NCBI RefSeq assembly: GCF_003688495.1
Contig: NZ_REFH01000009.1
Location: 62,001-126,000 of the forward strand
DNA: 64,000 nt
Direction: 5' to 3'
Source: Flavobacterium weaverense
GTDB taxonomy: Bacteria; Bacteroidota; Bacteroidia; Flavobacteriales; Flavobacteriaceae
Shown: piece after piece, positions 26,118-36,600 of the stretch
Numbering within the stretch: position 1 is the first letter of the stretch
Layout: every line of letters begins with the position of its first letter
Translations under genes and position numbers: made by a program
The notes under the pieces: model-generated
Seen by the model: only the letters and a program-made list of their open reading frames with translations
Database searches by the model: none
What the model was told of the DNA's origin: nothing

Positions 26118-27095
26118 TTGAAAAATCAAAATATAATACCTCAGAAAAACACTAGCGCATTCCTTGCTGTAAGTCCTAGTTTTCAAAAAATAATTTTTAT
26201 TATTTTAACACTTTTGTGTTTAAGTGGTCTAATTTCTCCGCCAGTAGCTTTACTGCTAGGATTAATAGTAGCTAATCTTTCAGGTCATCCCTTCTTACAT
26301 CTTAATCATAGAGCAACTAGTATTTTACTGCAGATATCTGTAGTTGGATTGGGATTTGGAATGAACGTTAACAGTGCACTGTCAGCGGGAAAAGAAGGAT
26401 TTATTTTTACCGTAGCTTCGATTTTTTGTACTTTAATTTTAGGACTTTTAATTGGTAAATGGTTAAAAATTGATAAAAAAACATCTCATTTAATTTCTTG
26501 CGGTACTGCTATTTGTGGCGGAAGTGCTATTGCTGCCATTGCACCAGTTCTGAAATCAGATGAAAAGCAAACCTCAGTTGCTCTTGGAGTTATATTTATT
26601 TTAAATTCTGTTGCTCTATTTTTATTTCCAGCAATCGGACATTGGTTAGATCTTACCCAGCAAGAGTTTGGATTATGGTGTGCTATTGCAATTCACGATA
26701 CAAGTTCGGTTGTAGGTGCTGCTAATAAATATGGACCTGAAGCACTACAAATCGCGACAACTGTGAAATTAGCTAGAGCATTATGGATAATTCCAGTTGC
26801 TTTATTAACATCTGTTATGTTTAAAAATAAATCAAGTAAAGTTAAAATTCCATACTTTATTGGATTGTTTATCATAGCAATGCTGTTAAATACTTATCTT
26901 CCTCAAACAGCAATTGTAGCACCTTATTTGGTAGATATTGCAAAAATAGGATTAACAATTACCCTATTTTTAATAGGAGCTGGATTGAATTTCAATGTCC
27001 TTAAATCTGTTGGTGTAAAACCGTTGTTTCAAGGAGTTTTACTTTGGATTTTTATAGCAACAGCTGCGCTACTTTCAATCATGTACTTCAACTAG
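26118..27095 (+). CDS. YeiH/UPF0324 family putative sulfate exporter
   Basis: 325 residues with about ten hydrophobic segments, matching the YeiH/UPF0324 family (PSE, putative sulfate exporter). The characteristic motif CGTAICGGSAIAAIAPVLKS is followed by AIHDTSSVVGAANKYG, both well conserved. No ATG lies near; the reading frame opens with a TTG at 26118 just after a TAACTTTG promoter-like element at 26108-26115, so the true start is uncertain. Downstream of a LysR gene and convergent with a DUF1275 gene whose end overlaps by 8 bp. Function is predicted as anion export; no direct evidence for the substrate exists in the sequence. Confidence 0.85.
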   Translation: MKNQNIIPQKNTSAFLAVSPSFQKIIFIILTLLCLSGLISPPVALLLGLIVANLSGHPFLHLNHRATSILLQISVVGLGFGMNVNSALSAGKEGFIFTVASIFCTLILGLLIGKWLKIDKKTSHLISCGTAICGGSAIAAIAPVLKSDEKQTSVALGVIFILNSVALFLFPAIGHWLDLTQQEFGLWCAIAIHDTSSVVGAANKYGPEALQIATTVKLARALWIIPVALLTSVMFKNKSSKVKIPYFIGLFIIAMLLNTYLPQTAIVAPYLVDIAKIGLTITLFLIGAGLNFNVLKSVGVKPLFQGVLLWIFIATAALLSIMYFN

Positions 27096-27828
27096 ATTTA
27101 TGTTGCATAGTTTTGCGTTTGATGACATGAAACTGCATTCTGATATAATCATATAAAAGTGCAATTAATAAAAATAATACTGCGACGAAAAGTGTTTTTA
27201 TCTTTAAAGTGCCAAATAAGAAACCTCCAGAAACGCAACCAATGAAAAAGAAACTTATGATAGAAAGTTTCAAATAAATGTTCGTCTTTAACTTTCTATT
27301 TTCTTCTATTTTTTTATAAAAAAACAATTGTGATAATTCGATACCAAGATCAGTAAATAGGCCTGTTAAATGCGTAGTTCTAACTGTTGATTGAGATATT
27401 TTAGTTACCAAAGCATTTTGAATTCCCATCGCGAAGAGCATTGCAAAGGCTAACCATTTTCCATCAATGATAATTACATTAGTTTGAGCGCCAAAAATAG
27501 CAATCATACATAAAATTAACATTTCTAGAGAGATAGGAATTACGTGTGATAAATTAGGGTACTTTTTAGAAATCAACTCCGCTAAAAAATTAGAGGTAAA
27601 AGCGCCCAATAGAAAGAAAATGGCAAATAGTAAAAAAGTAAGTGCTCCTACATAATCTTGTTTCATTACTTCTTCAGCAAAGAATGCAAAATGACCTGTA
27701 ACATTTGTAGTTAAGGTTTGCAGTGACAAAACTCCAGTAATGTTAACAATTCCTGCAACAAATGACAAAAGGACTGCTAAACGAAGATTGTGAATAAAAG
27801 TTCTGTTTTTACCTTGATGACGAAACAT
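27088..27828 (-). CDS. DUF1275 (YoaK) family membrane protein
   Basis: 246 residues from the ATG at 27828 (MFRHQGKNRTF); a TTG at 27870 would add 14 residues and is disfavoured. Six to seven hydrophobic segments. Typical of DUF1275/YoaK are the segment VAGIVNITGVLSLQTLTTNV with TGHFAFFAEE, AMLFAMGIQNALVTKISQ, and VRTTHLTGLFTDLG. Function is unknown for the family; membership in the transporter-like group is only structural inference. It converges on the YeiH-like gene, with the two stop codons overlapping. Confidence 0.85.
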   Translation of the reverse strand: MFRHQGKNRTFIHNLRLAVLLSFVAGIVNITGVLSLQTLTTNVTGHFAFFAEEVMKQDYVGALTFLLFAIFFLLGAFTSNFLAELISKKYPNLSHVIPISLEMLILCMIAIFGAQTNVIIIDGKWLAFAMLFAMGIQNALVTKISQSTVRTTHLTGLFTDLGIELSQLFFYKKIEENRKLKTNIYLKLSIISFFFIGCVSGGFLFGTLKIKTLFVAVLFLLIALLYDYIRMQFHVIKRKTMQHKSS

Positions 27829-27896
27829 AAATATGATTTTCTTTCTAATTAACAGAATCTTAAACGCCAATTATTTCTAATAACGATTTAAAGAAA

Positions 27897-27904
27897 TACA
27901 TTTG
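27897..27904 (+). promoter_or_regulatory. Putative -7 element for the phospholipase-like gene
   Basis: TACATTTG matches TAnnTTTG and lies 21 nt before the ATG at 27926. It is in the short divergent region with DUF1275. Confidence 0.45.
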
Positions 27905-27925
27905 TACTTCTAAAAACTAAATTTA

Positions 27926-28924
27926 ATGAAAAATTTTAAAATTAAGCCTACGCTTATCGCTTTATCTACTCTTGTGGTTGCTTTTTTAGTAATATCTTGG
28001 GGAGTTATTGGACATGAAAGAATTAATAGAGGAGCAGTTTTAGCATTGCCAGCTCCATTACAAACTTTCTTTTATAATCACATCGATTATATTACACAAG
28101 AATCTAGTGTTCCAGACTTACGACGAAATGTCTTGAATGATAAAGTTGAACCTGCTCGTCATTATTTTGACATGGAAAATTTTGGTGATGTAGCGACATT
28201 TCCAAAAACTATGGAAGAGGCAAAAAAGAAATATGATGACAAATTTTTAGATAAAAACGGTATTTTACCATGGCATATTCAAGATATGATGGTAAAATTA
28301 ACGAAAGCTTTTAAAGACAAAAGAAAAAATGAAATTTTATTTATTGCAGGTGATTTAGGTCATTATATCGCCGATGCGCACATGCCTTTACACACTTCTG
28401 ACAATCATGATGGTCAAAATACAAACCAAAAAGGAATTCACTCTTTATGGGAAAGTCGTTTGCCGGAATTATTTGTTAAGGATTATAAATTAAATGTTCC
28501 AGAAGGAAAGTACTTAGATAATGTTGACGCAGCAATCTGGGAATTAATGTTTGATACGCACAGTTTAGTAGAACCTTTATTAGCTGCGGACAAAAAACTG
28601 AGAACAGCAACTCCTGAAAACAAAATGTACGTTACTGATTCCAATGGAGCAGTTGTTAAAAATAAATACGGAGGAATGTTATATTCTGATGAGTATGCTA
28701 ATAGATTCCACACAGAGTTGAACGGAATGGTTGAAAAGCAAATGAGAAAAGCGATAACGGTGACTTCTAGCTTCTGGTATACTGCTTGGGTTAATGCTGG
28801 AAAACCAGATTTGAGTAAATTAGATGCAAAGGAACTTACGAAGCGCAACCGTAAATACTTGAGAAAGGATTTGAAGACTTTTGAACACGGAAGACTTTTT
28901 GGTTTGCTAAACGAAAAAGAATAA
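27926..28924 (+). CDS. Zinc-dependent phospholipase C / S1-P1 nuclease-like protein
   Basis: 332 residues with a long N-terminal hydrophobic signal (about 8-25) ahead of WGVIGHERINRGA. That segment places the mature N-terminal Trp and first His as in S1/P1 nuclease and zinc phospholipase C. Later metal ligands appear in VPDLRRN, ARHYFDMENFG, GDLGHYIADAHMPLHTSDNHDGQNT and GIHSLWESRLPE, so the trinuclear zinc site looks complete. It is predicted to be exported and to act on nucleic acid or phospholipid; the two subfamilies cannot be separated here. Monocistronic by its own promoter-like element and terminator. Confidence 0.82.
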   Translation: MKNFKIKPTLIALSTLVVAFLVISWGVIGHERINRGAVLALPAPLQTFFYNHIDYITQESSVPDLRRNVLNDKVEPARHYFDMENFGDVATFPKTMEEAKKKYDDKFLDKNGILPWHIQDMMVKLTKAFKDKRKNEILFIAGDLGHYIADAHMPLHTSDNHDGQNTNQKGIHSLWESRLPELFVKDYKLNVPEGKYLDNVDAAIWELMFDTHSLVEPLLAADKKLRTATPENKMYVTDSNGAVVKNKYGGMLYSDEYANRFHTELNGMVEKQMRKAITVTSSFWYTAWVNAGKPDLSKLDAKELTKRNRKYLRKDLKTFEHGRLFGLLNEKE

Positions 28925-28941
28925 GCTTTACAAACAATTAG

Positions 28942-28979
28942 AAAACGGGTGAGGATAATATCTCAGCCGTTTTTTTTTT
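28942..28979 (+). terminator. Terminator after the phospholipase-like gene
   Basis: AAAACGG (28942-28948) pairs with CCGTTTT (28967-28973), with a second inner TGAG/CTCA pairing, then a T10 tract. The remaining 220 bp to 29201 contain no feature I can support. Confidence 0.88.
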
Positions 28980-29201
28980 CTTTTTTATAAAGATTTAGTT
29001 CTACTTTATCAGCTGAAAAAGTAATGGTAGAAAGAATTTTATTTTTGCTTGACAGGTAATTTAATTTCTTAACCACCAATTTATCACAAATTGATTTACA
29101 TCTACTTATCTATTATTTCTAAGTAAAAATTGATTATATCTGAAGGACTCTCGTCTATTTAAGACAAATTAAAAAGGATGAGAATATTGATCTGACCAAT
29201 T

Positions 29202-31307
29202 TTAATGATACTTAATTTTCTCGTATTTCTTATTTTTTAAGATATCAGATGCGGTTTGATAATAGGAAATCGTCTCATTGACTAAATCTGCTCTTTCTTT
29301 TTTTAATGGTACTTGATCATAGAAAATTTGAAACTCAGTTGCTACTTTTTGATCTGGTCGTAAGGTTAACTGAAACTGCTTCACTTTTTGTTTTGGAGAT
29401 ATTATTGTCAAAATATTATCTTTAATTAATCCTAAATCTTGGTACGTTGCAATTAGAGCTCGAGGCTTATAGTCTGGTTTTAAAACATCTTGACCATAAA
29501 ACTTAGATTGATAATTAAAGTTTAATAAACCTAAAACTGTTGGCATAACATCTATCTGTGACATTAAATTTGTGTAGTGCTGCGGCTCAACAAAACCAGG
29601 GCTGTATATCATCGCTGGAATTCTATATTTATCAGCAGGAAGTTCTGTTTTACCTGCGCTTGAAGCACAGTGATCAGCTACAATAACAAATACCGTATTG
29701 TTGAACCAAGGTTGTTTCTTTGCCATTTCAAAGAATTTTTTCATTGCATAATCAGTGTATTTAACACCACCATCACGTGATTTTGCATCGCCGGGAATAT
29801 CAATTTTCCCATTAGGATACGTGAACGGTCTATGATTACTCACCGTCATGATATGGTTAAAAAACGGCTTGCCTGTTTGCGCTTCTTCATTCATGATTTT
29901 GATAGATTTGTTATACATATCTTCATCACAAACTCCCCAAATATTGGCAAAAGTAATCTCACTTGATGAAAAAGTCTTTTTATCCACAATGTCATAACTG
30001 TTGCCAGCGAAAAAATCTTCCATATTGTCAAAGAAAGCATCGCCACCGTACATGTATTTTACATCATAACCTTTTGCTTTGAAGATAGATCCAGTTGAGA
30101 ATTTATCTTTATTGTCTTTTCTTTTTACAACACTTTCACCAGCGGTAGGAGGGAAACAAAGCGTTACAGCTTCAAGACCTCGAACTGTTCTATTTCCCAC
30201 GGCGTATAAATTAGTAAAAACTAAACTTTTAGTGGCTAAACTATCTAAGAAGGGTGTTATATTTTGCTCATTACCGAACATTTTCATAAATTCAGCACTG
30301 TAACTTTCTATTGTAATTAGAACTACATTTTTATGATTTTCTGATGCTTCACTTTTTATATGTCTTAAAGTATTTTCTCCTGTAATAGACGGGATTTGAA
30401 CTTTTAGTTGGGCAAAAGCTTCAGTATTAGGAACTGTTTTGTAGAATTTATAATAATCTAATTCACTATTCATGAATGCCAAATAGAATTTGTAAATACC
30501 ATTTGCTTGTAATTCATTGGCAAATATATTTTGGGCATTTTCCTTTTTTGCCAAGGCTGGAATTAAAAATAAAGAGAGGATAATTAGAATTACATAAATT
30601 CCAGAAATCTTCAATTTTTCTAGAAATGTTGGAACATTTTCAATATATACTTTTGACTTTTTTACTATAAAACAAGTAACTAGACCAGCAATTATGAATA
30701 GTGCAGAAAAAATTGGAATAACAGGATAGGATTCCATGATGTTACCAATAACTTCATTAGTGTAAATCAGATAGTTTACAGCTATAAAATTATATTTAAC
30801 CCCGAATTCATTCCAAAAAAAGTATTCACTAATTCCATTTTGAAGAATTAATACCACATACAGAAAGATTACAAAAGAGAATAACCAAAAACGAATAGGA
30901 TTACGATATTTAGGTAAGAAAAGAAGTAATCCAAATAATAAGGTTTTTAATCCTACGAAGATTAAACCTATTTTTGGTAATGCGCCACCGTACTCATTGA
31001 GCACTGATTTACCTGATAAAATGTACAAGAATAAAGCGATAAATAATCCAAAAATAATATAACCATACGGTTTGTGATATTTACTATTCGAAATAAAAAT
31101 AAGATAGAGCCATAGAAATCCGCTCATCAATATAAAAATAAATAAGTCTGAAATAAATCCTAATAAAAACACGGATAATGTATCTACCGTCGAGAAAGTA
31201 GCTTGCGTAATAGGATGAAAAAAGAGAATTATTCGCACGATAAAGCTTACAGCTACATAAAACAGTAGTAAGTAATAAAACGGAGAAGCTTTTTTAGATA
31301 AATTCAT
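29202..31307 (-). CDS. LTA synthase-family sulfatase / phosphoglycerol transferase
   Basis: 701 residues. Five N-terminal membrane helices in the first ~220 residues precede a large extracytoplasmic alkaline-phosphatase-superfamily domain. Metal and nucleophile motifs are VLITIESYSAEFM, the putative Thr nucleophile in NRTVRGLEAVTL, DKFSTGSIFKAKGYDVKYMY, and FVIVADHCASSAGK near the C-terminal metal site. In Bacteroidota such proteins are annotated as LTA synthase-like sulfatases or phosphoethanolamine/phosphoglycerol transferases; the donor and acceptor are unknown because these bacteria lack lipoteichoic acid. ATG at 31307, promoter-like element at 31324-31331, divergent from the metal two-component system. 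Confidence 0.87.
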   Translation of the reverse strand: MNLSKKASPFYYLLLFYVAVSFIVRIILFFHPITQATFSTVDTLSVFLLGFISDLFIFILMSGFLWLYLIFISNSKYHKPYGYIIFGLFIALFLYILSGKSVLNEYGGALPKIGLIFVGLKTLLFGLLLFLPKYRNPIRFWLFSFVIFLYVVLILQNGISEYFFWNEFGVKYNFIAVNYLIYTNEVIGNIMESYPVIPIFSALFIIAGLVTCFIVKKSKVYIENVPTFLEKLKISGIYVILIILSLFLIPALAKKENAQNIFANELQANGIYKFYLAFMNSELDYYKFYKTVPNTEAFAQLKVQIPSITGENTLRHIKSEASENHKNVVLITIESYSAEFMKMFGNEQNITPFLDSLATKSLVFTNLYAVGNRTVRGLEAVTLCFPPTAGESVVKRKDNKDKFSTGSIFKAKGYDVKYMYGGDAFFDNMEDFFAGNSYDIVDKKTFSSSEITFANIWGVCDEDMYNKSIKIMNEEAQTGKPFFNHIMTVSNHRPFTYPNGKIDIPGDAKSRDGGVKYTDYAMKKFFEMAKKQPWFNNTVFVIVADHCASSAGKTELPADKYRIPAMIYSPGFVEPQHYTNLMSQIDVMPTVLGLLNFNYQSKFYGQDVLKPDYKPRALIATYQDLGLIKDNILTIISPKQKVKQFQLTLRPDQKVATEFQIFYDQVPLKKERADLVNETISYYQTASDILKNKKYEKIKYH

Positions 31308-31323
31308 ATATTTATATTTTACG

Positions 31324-31331
31324 CAAAAATA
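31324..31331 (-). promoter_or_regulatory. Putative -7 element for the LTA synthase-like gene
   Basis: On the minus strand it reads TATTTTTG, matching TAnnTTTG, 16 nt before the ATG at 31307. Confidence 0.45.
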
Positions 31332-31448
31332 TAGTAATTTATGTTACTAAATTTTTAAGAATTGCTTAATGTTTTTTATAAGATTAATATTGGCTTAAGA
31401 TAGAATCTATCGGCTATTAACTATGAAATTAAAAGAATAAGTTTGAAG

Positions 31449-31462
31449 GTTGTTTAAACAAC
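31449..31462. promoter_or_regulatory. Perfect 14-bp palindrome before the response regulator
   Basis: GTTGTTTAAACAAC is a perfect palindrome 32 bp upstream of the response-regulator start. It could bind a dimeric regulator or simply be part of a promoter. No other copy was noticed in this window. Confidence 0.45.
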
Positions 31463-31493
31463 ACTTTAATAATAAATCCTAATTTTACAGAAA

Positions 31494-32165
31494 ATGGATA
31501 CTATGCATATTTTAATTGTAGAAGATGAAGCAGGAATTGTACAATTTCTAAAACAAGGATTACAAGAAGAGGGTTATCATGTGTCTAGCGTTTCAGATGG
31601 TTTACAAGGACTTGAAATCACACAAAAAGAGCATTTTGATTTAATTTTGTTAGATTGGATGTTGCCAAAAATGACTGGCTTAGAATTGTGTAAAGCAATT
31701 AGACTAAAAGATAGTATAACTCCAATTCTATTTTTGACAGCTAAAGATACCGTTCAAGAAACCATTGAAGGACTTAAAGCAGGTGCCAACGATTACATCA
31801 AGAAACCATTTAGTTTTGACGAACTTCTAGAACGTATAAAAATTCATTTTAGGAATATAGATAATCAAGAAATTTTGACACTTGGAACTATAGAGATTGA
31901 CAGTGCTAAACATCTAGTGTCAGTTAATCAAAATGAAGTTGCATTGACACAAAGAGAATTTGAGTTACTTTCTTATTTGGTTAAAAATAAAGGAAAAGTG
32001 TGCACTAGAACTCAAATTATTGAAGATGTTTGGGATATTCATTTTGAATACGATACTGGCGTGATTGATGTTTTTATAAATGCAATACGTAAAAAATTAA
32101 ATTTAAAAATAGAAGAAGACTATATCAAAACCGTCCGCGGTGTGGGTTATATAGCTAACGATTAA
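31494..32165 (+). CDS. OmpR-family response regulator (metal two-component system)
   Basis: 223 residues. The receiver domain (1-~120) has acidic D11/E10, phosphoacceptor D54 in LILLDWMLPKM, the conserved Thr/Ala in LFLTAKD and Lys in YIKKPF. The C-terminal winged helix ends in RKKLNLKIEEDYIKTVRGVGY, the OmpR/PhoB signature. ATG 31494 adds three residues before MHILIVEDE (ATG 31503); either could be used. The sensor kinase follows 4 bp later and a CusA-type pump lies downstream, so a CusR-like, metal-sensing role is likely. The regulated site may be the repeats near 33555-33590. Confidence 0.92.
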   Translation: MDTMHILIVEDEAGIVQFLKQGLQEEGYHVSSVSDGLQGLEITQKEHFDLILLDWMLPKMTGLELCKAIRLKDSITPILFLTAKDTVQETIEGLKAGANDYIKKPFSFDELLERIKIHFRNIDNQEILTLGTIEIDSAKHLVSVNQNEVALTQREFELLSYLVKNKGKVCTRTQIIEDVWDIHFEYDTGVIDVFINAIRKKLNLKIEEDYIKTVRGVGYIAND

Positions 32166-32169
32166 AAAA

Positions 32170-33564
32170 ATGCAGAAACTTTCGTTTAAAAATAGAATTG
32201 CTTCTTATTACATTATTACTACAGCATTATTAATTTTTGTAGTTTTTTTTGTGATCTATTCGATCGTGAAATTAAGCGTCTACAATCATTTAAATACTGA
32301 TATTTCTAAAGAAGTTAAAAATCATTTAAACGAAATTGAAATAAAAAACAATTCTTTCTCCCTGATTCATATGGAGGAATGGGAAGAGCGCGAACATAAT
32401 ACGGTTGATGTAAATCCCGTTTTTATTCAGTTTTTAAATAAAGAGGGAACTATTATTGAAAAGTCGCCTAACTTAAAAAATCAAGTTTTGCATTTTAACA
32501 AAAAAGTAGCTGACAACGAATTATTTGACACCAAAATATTAGGTAATAAAATTCGGCAGATTCAAGTACCTATTTTTGATGGTTCTACAGCTGTAGGATA
32601 TATATTAATTGCAATGTCGCTAGAAGGTGCCTCTGTAGTTTTACTTAATTTATCAGAAATACTCAGTATCGCTTATCCATTAATATTGATTTTACTGTTC
32701 TTTATTGCTCGTTTTATTGCTGGAAGAAGTATCGCACCTATAAATTCGATAATTACGACTTCGAATATAATTACCAAAGACAACTTAACTTCTCGTATTC
32801 CTTTACCGCAAAATAGAGATGAATTATATGTTTTATCTCAAACTATTAACAGTTTATTAGACCGAGTAGAAACCGCAATTGAAAGAGAAAAGCAATTCAC
32901 ATCAGATGCATCGCATGAGTTAAGAACACCGCTAACTGTAATTAAAGGAACGCTTGAAGTTTTAATAAGAAAACCTAGAGATACGGCGGAATATCAAGAA
33001 AAAATAAATTTTTGTGTAAACGAAGTAGATCGATTAAATCATTTAGTTGATCAACTTTTATTATTGGCTAGATTCGAAAACCAAAAGCAGACTTTGAATA
33101 TTGACAATGTATACTTAAATGCAGTATTCTTAGATGCTATTGCGCGCTATTCTTCGAAGATTCAGTCGAAAAACATTACTATCGTAACTGATTTCACAAG
33201 AGATTTTTATACTGATACTGATAATTATTTATTTTCAATTATAATTAATAATTTAATATCGAATGCGGTTAAATATTCAAATCAAGAAGATTCCATAACT
33301 ATTAAAATAATTTCTAGCATTAATAAAATGGAATGCCATATTATAGATTCTGGCATAGGGATACCTACTGACGACTTACAGAAAGTATTTAATCCTTTTT
33401 ATCGCTCAAAATCAACAGATCATCCTGCAATTAAGGGAACAGGATTAGGACTTTCAATTGTGAATAGATTGTGTGCGTTATTATCAATTGAAATAGGAAT
33501 TACAAGTGAAGAGGATATTGGAACAAAAGTAATTTTAAGTTTACATGAAGCAGAACTTAAGTAG
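32170..33564 (+). CDS. Sensor histidine kinase (CusS-like)
   Basis: 464 residues. Two membrane helices (about 11-33 and 162-184) flank a periplasmic sensor of ~125 residues; a HAMP domain follows (ARFIAGRSIAPINSIITTSN). The H box is SDASHELRTPLTVIKG with phospho-acceptor His249. The N box is IINNLISNAVKYSNQ, the G1 box DSGIGIPTDD, and the G2 box GTGLGLSIVNRLC. Paired with the response regulator 4 bp upstream. Located directly before the efflux genes, so it is presumably the metal sensor; the periplasmic domain shows two His residues in a short acidic segment (LIHMEEWEEREHN), a possible metal site, but this is only a suggestion. Confidence 0.9.
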   Translation: MQKLSFKNRIASYYIITTALLIFVVFFVIYSIVKLSVYNHLNTDISKEVKNHLNEIEIKNNSFSLIHMEEWEEREHNTVDVNPVFIQFLNKEGTIIEKSPNLKNQVLHFNKKVADNELFDTKILGNKIRQIQVPIFDGSTAVGYILIAMSLEGASVVLLNLSEILSIAYPLILILLFFIARFIAGRSIAPINSIITTSNIITKDNLTSRIPLPQNRDELYVLSQTINSLLDRVETAIEREKQFTSDASHELRTPLTVIKGTLEVLIRKPRDTAEYQEKINFCVNEVDRLNHLVDQLLLLARFENQKQTLNIDNVYLNAVFLDAIARYSSKIQSKNITIVTDFTRDFYTDTDNYLFSIIINNLISNAVKYSNQEDSITIKIISSINKMECHIIDSGIGIPTDDLQKVFNPFYRSKSTDHPAIKGTGLGLSIVNRLCALLSIEIGITSEEDIGTKVILSLHEAELK

Positions 33565-33601
33565 TTCTTAAGGTTATCCTTATCTTTAAGTATTACTTTT
33601 G
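33555..33601 (+). promoter_or_regulatory. Promoter of the CusA-type gene with repeated CTTAAG motifs
   Basis: CTTAAG occurs at 33555-33560 and again at 33567-33572, and CTTTAAG at 33584-33590. This is followed by a TACTTTTG -7 element (33594-33601), 20 nt before the ATG at 33621. The two CTTAAG copies are 12 bp apart, close to one helical turn, the pattern expected for an OmpR-family regulator. The first copy overlaps the kinase stop region. Confidence 0.45.
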
Positions 33602-33620
33602 ATGTGTAAATAAAATAAAA

Positions 33621-36600
33621 ATGCTTGAAAAAATAATTGCTTTCAGTTTAAAAAACAAACTCATTGTTTTGCTTTTCACTCTCGGTATTTTTTTATTTGG
33701 ATTATTCTCTATTTTCCAAATCTCAATTGGCGCCGTTCCTGATGTAACGAACAATCAAGTTCAAGTTATTACTACATCTGGAAATCTTTCTACGCAAGAT
33801 ATTGAACAGTTTATCACGTATCCAGTTGAAATTGAAATGGCAAATTTGCCCGGAGTTGTAGAAATCCGCTCTATTTCTAAATTTGGTTTATCAGTTGTTA
33901 CTATCGTTTTCGAAGATGGTCTAGGAACTTATCTACCTCGACAATTGATCGCTGAAAAAATAAAAGCAGCATCTGAGAAAATTCCACAAGGTTTTGGAAC
34001 ACCAGAAATGGGCCCAATAACCACAGGACTTGGAGAAATCTATCAATATACATTAGAGGTTAAGCCAGAATTTAAAGATAATTATACAGTTTCTGATTTG
34101 CGAACTATTCAAGATTGGGTAGTGAAGCGCCAGCTATCTGGTATAAAAGGCGTTGTAGAAATTAATACTTGGGGTGGTTTTTTGAAACAATATGAAATTG
34201 CAATTAATCCATCGAGTTTAAAAGCAATGAACATTACAACAACGGATGTTTTCACAGCATTAGAAAAAAATAATAGTATTGCTGGTGGTGCCTATATTGA
34301 AAAGGTAAATCAAAGCTTTTTTATTAGAGGTGAAGGAAAAGTAAATTCCTTGTCTGACATTGGCGATATAGTTATAAAAAATATAAATGGTTTACCAGTT
34401 TATGTCAAAAATGTAGCGCAAGTTCGTTTTGGTCATGCTAATCGTTTTGGAGCAATCACAGGAAATGGAGAAGGCGAGAAGGTATTAGGTCAAGTAATGA
34501 TGCTGAAAGGCGGTAATTCAAAGCAAGTTATTGACGATGTTAAACACCGAGTTGCTGAAATTCAGAAAACACTACCTGATGGCGTTTATATTAATGGTTT
34601 CTTAGAGCGTAGTGAGTTAGTTGGAAAAACAACTTTTACTGTTGCTGAGAATTTGATTTTAGGATGCTTAATAGTAATTTTTGTTGTCATCCTTTTATTA
34701 GGAAATTGGCGTTCAGGGTTAGTTGTTGCATCTGTTATTCCATTGTGTTTATTGTTTGCTATTTCGTTGATGAATATTTTTGGAATAGATGCAAACTTAA
34801 TGAGCCTTGGTGCGATTGATTTCGGAATTATAATAGATGGAGCCGTAATTATTGTGGAATTTATTGCGTTCCAAATTGCTAGTAAATCAGCGCATTTAGT
34901 AGGAATGCAAAGAGAAGAACGACAATTAGAAATTGACCAAATCACTTACAAGAGCGCTTCTAAAATGATGAATTCGGCTATTTTTGGCCAATTGATTATT
35001 TTGATTGTATTTATTCCTATTTTATCGCTTTCAGGAATTGAAGGTAAAATGTTTAGACCTATGGCAATGACTTTTAGTTTTGCTTTAGTTGGAGCCATGA
35101 TTTTTTGTTTTACTTATGTTCCAGTCGCTTCTTCCTTATTTTTAAAACCAAAAGCAGAGAATCCGAATTCTATTTCGAGTAAATTAATTCGAAAATTAAA
35201 TTCTTGGTATTTACCTGTAATTACATGGGCGATTGGTAATACTAAAAAAGTATTATACGGAGCATTAGGTTTATTGCTTTTAAGTGGAGCATTATTTACT
35301 ACAATGGGTGGGGAATTTATTCCAACATTAGATGAAGGTGATTTTGTTATTCAGCCCGTTTTAAAAACAGGAACTTCGCTCACAAAAACTATCGGAATTA
35401 CCACGAAAATTGAAAAAATTATATTGAAAAATTTTCCAGAAGTAGAGCAAGTCGTAAGCCGCATCGGTGCTGCAGAAGTTCCTACTGACCCAATGTCAAT
35501 GGAAGAAAGTGATGTCATTGTAAAGTTAAAACCAAAATCGCAATGGACTTCCGCTTCAAATAAAGACGAACTAGCAGATAAAATTAAAGCAGCACTTGAA
35601 AATGAAATTCCCAACATGGAAATTGAGTTTACACAACCTATCGAAATGCGTTTTAACGAGTTAATTTCAGGAACTCGTTCTGATGTCGCTGTTAAGATAT
35701 TTGGCGAGGATTTAAATATTTTAGCAAAAAAAGCACACGAAATTAAAAACGCTATTGCTAAAGTTGAAGGTGCATCAGATATTATTATCGAAAAAACAAA
35801 GGGTCTACCTCAAATGTCAGTAGTTTATGATCGTTCTAAAATCGCGCGATATGGCCTTAATATTTCAGATTTAAATGAAATGATTGCCCTTGGCTTTGCC
35901 GGAAAAACTGTTGGAAATGTATTTGAAGGTGAAAAAAGATTTGATATGGTTATCCGTCTAGATCAAGAAAACCGCCACGATATAGATGATTTACGTAATT
36001 TATATGTTGCAACCGCAACTGGAGACCAAATTCCATTAAGTGAATTAGCTTCAATTGAGTACACAGAAGGTCCAGCTAAAATTTCGAGAGAAAACACAAA
36101 CAGACTAATTGCTATCGGAATTAATGTTAGAAATCGTGATTTACAAAGTGTAGTTCTAGACATTCAAAAAATTGTAGATAATGATATTAAATTGCCTGCT
36201 GGTTATTACATAAAGTATGGCGGACAATTTGAAAATTTACAAAGCGCTAAAACACGATTAATGCTTGCAGTACCTGTCGCTTTATTCTTAATATTTATTT
36301 TGTTGTATTTCGCTTTTGGGTCTGTAAAAGAAGCATTAATGGTTTATTCTGCTATTCCGCTTTCAGCTGTAGGTGGTATTTTATTTCTATGGATCCGAGA
36401 TCTACCATTTAGTATATCAGCTGGAGTTGGATTTATAGCTCTTTTCGGAATCGCAGTATTAAACGGAATTGTTTTAATTGAACATTTTAAAGAACTAAAG
36501 CACCAAGGAATGAAAGATATAGACGAATTAATTTTAAAAGGAACTACAGATCGATTACGTCCTGTTTTATTAACTGCTGCTGCTGCTGCTCTAGGTTTTT

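Noticed and set aside
34586..36163. Minus-strand frames opposite the CusA-type gene (up to 119 codons)
   Set aside because: Antisense shadows of a conserved coding region without any start or promoter context.
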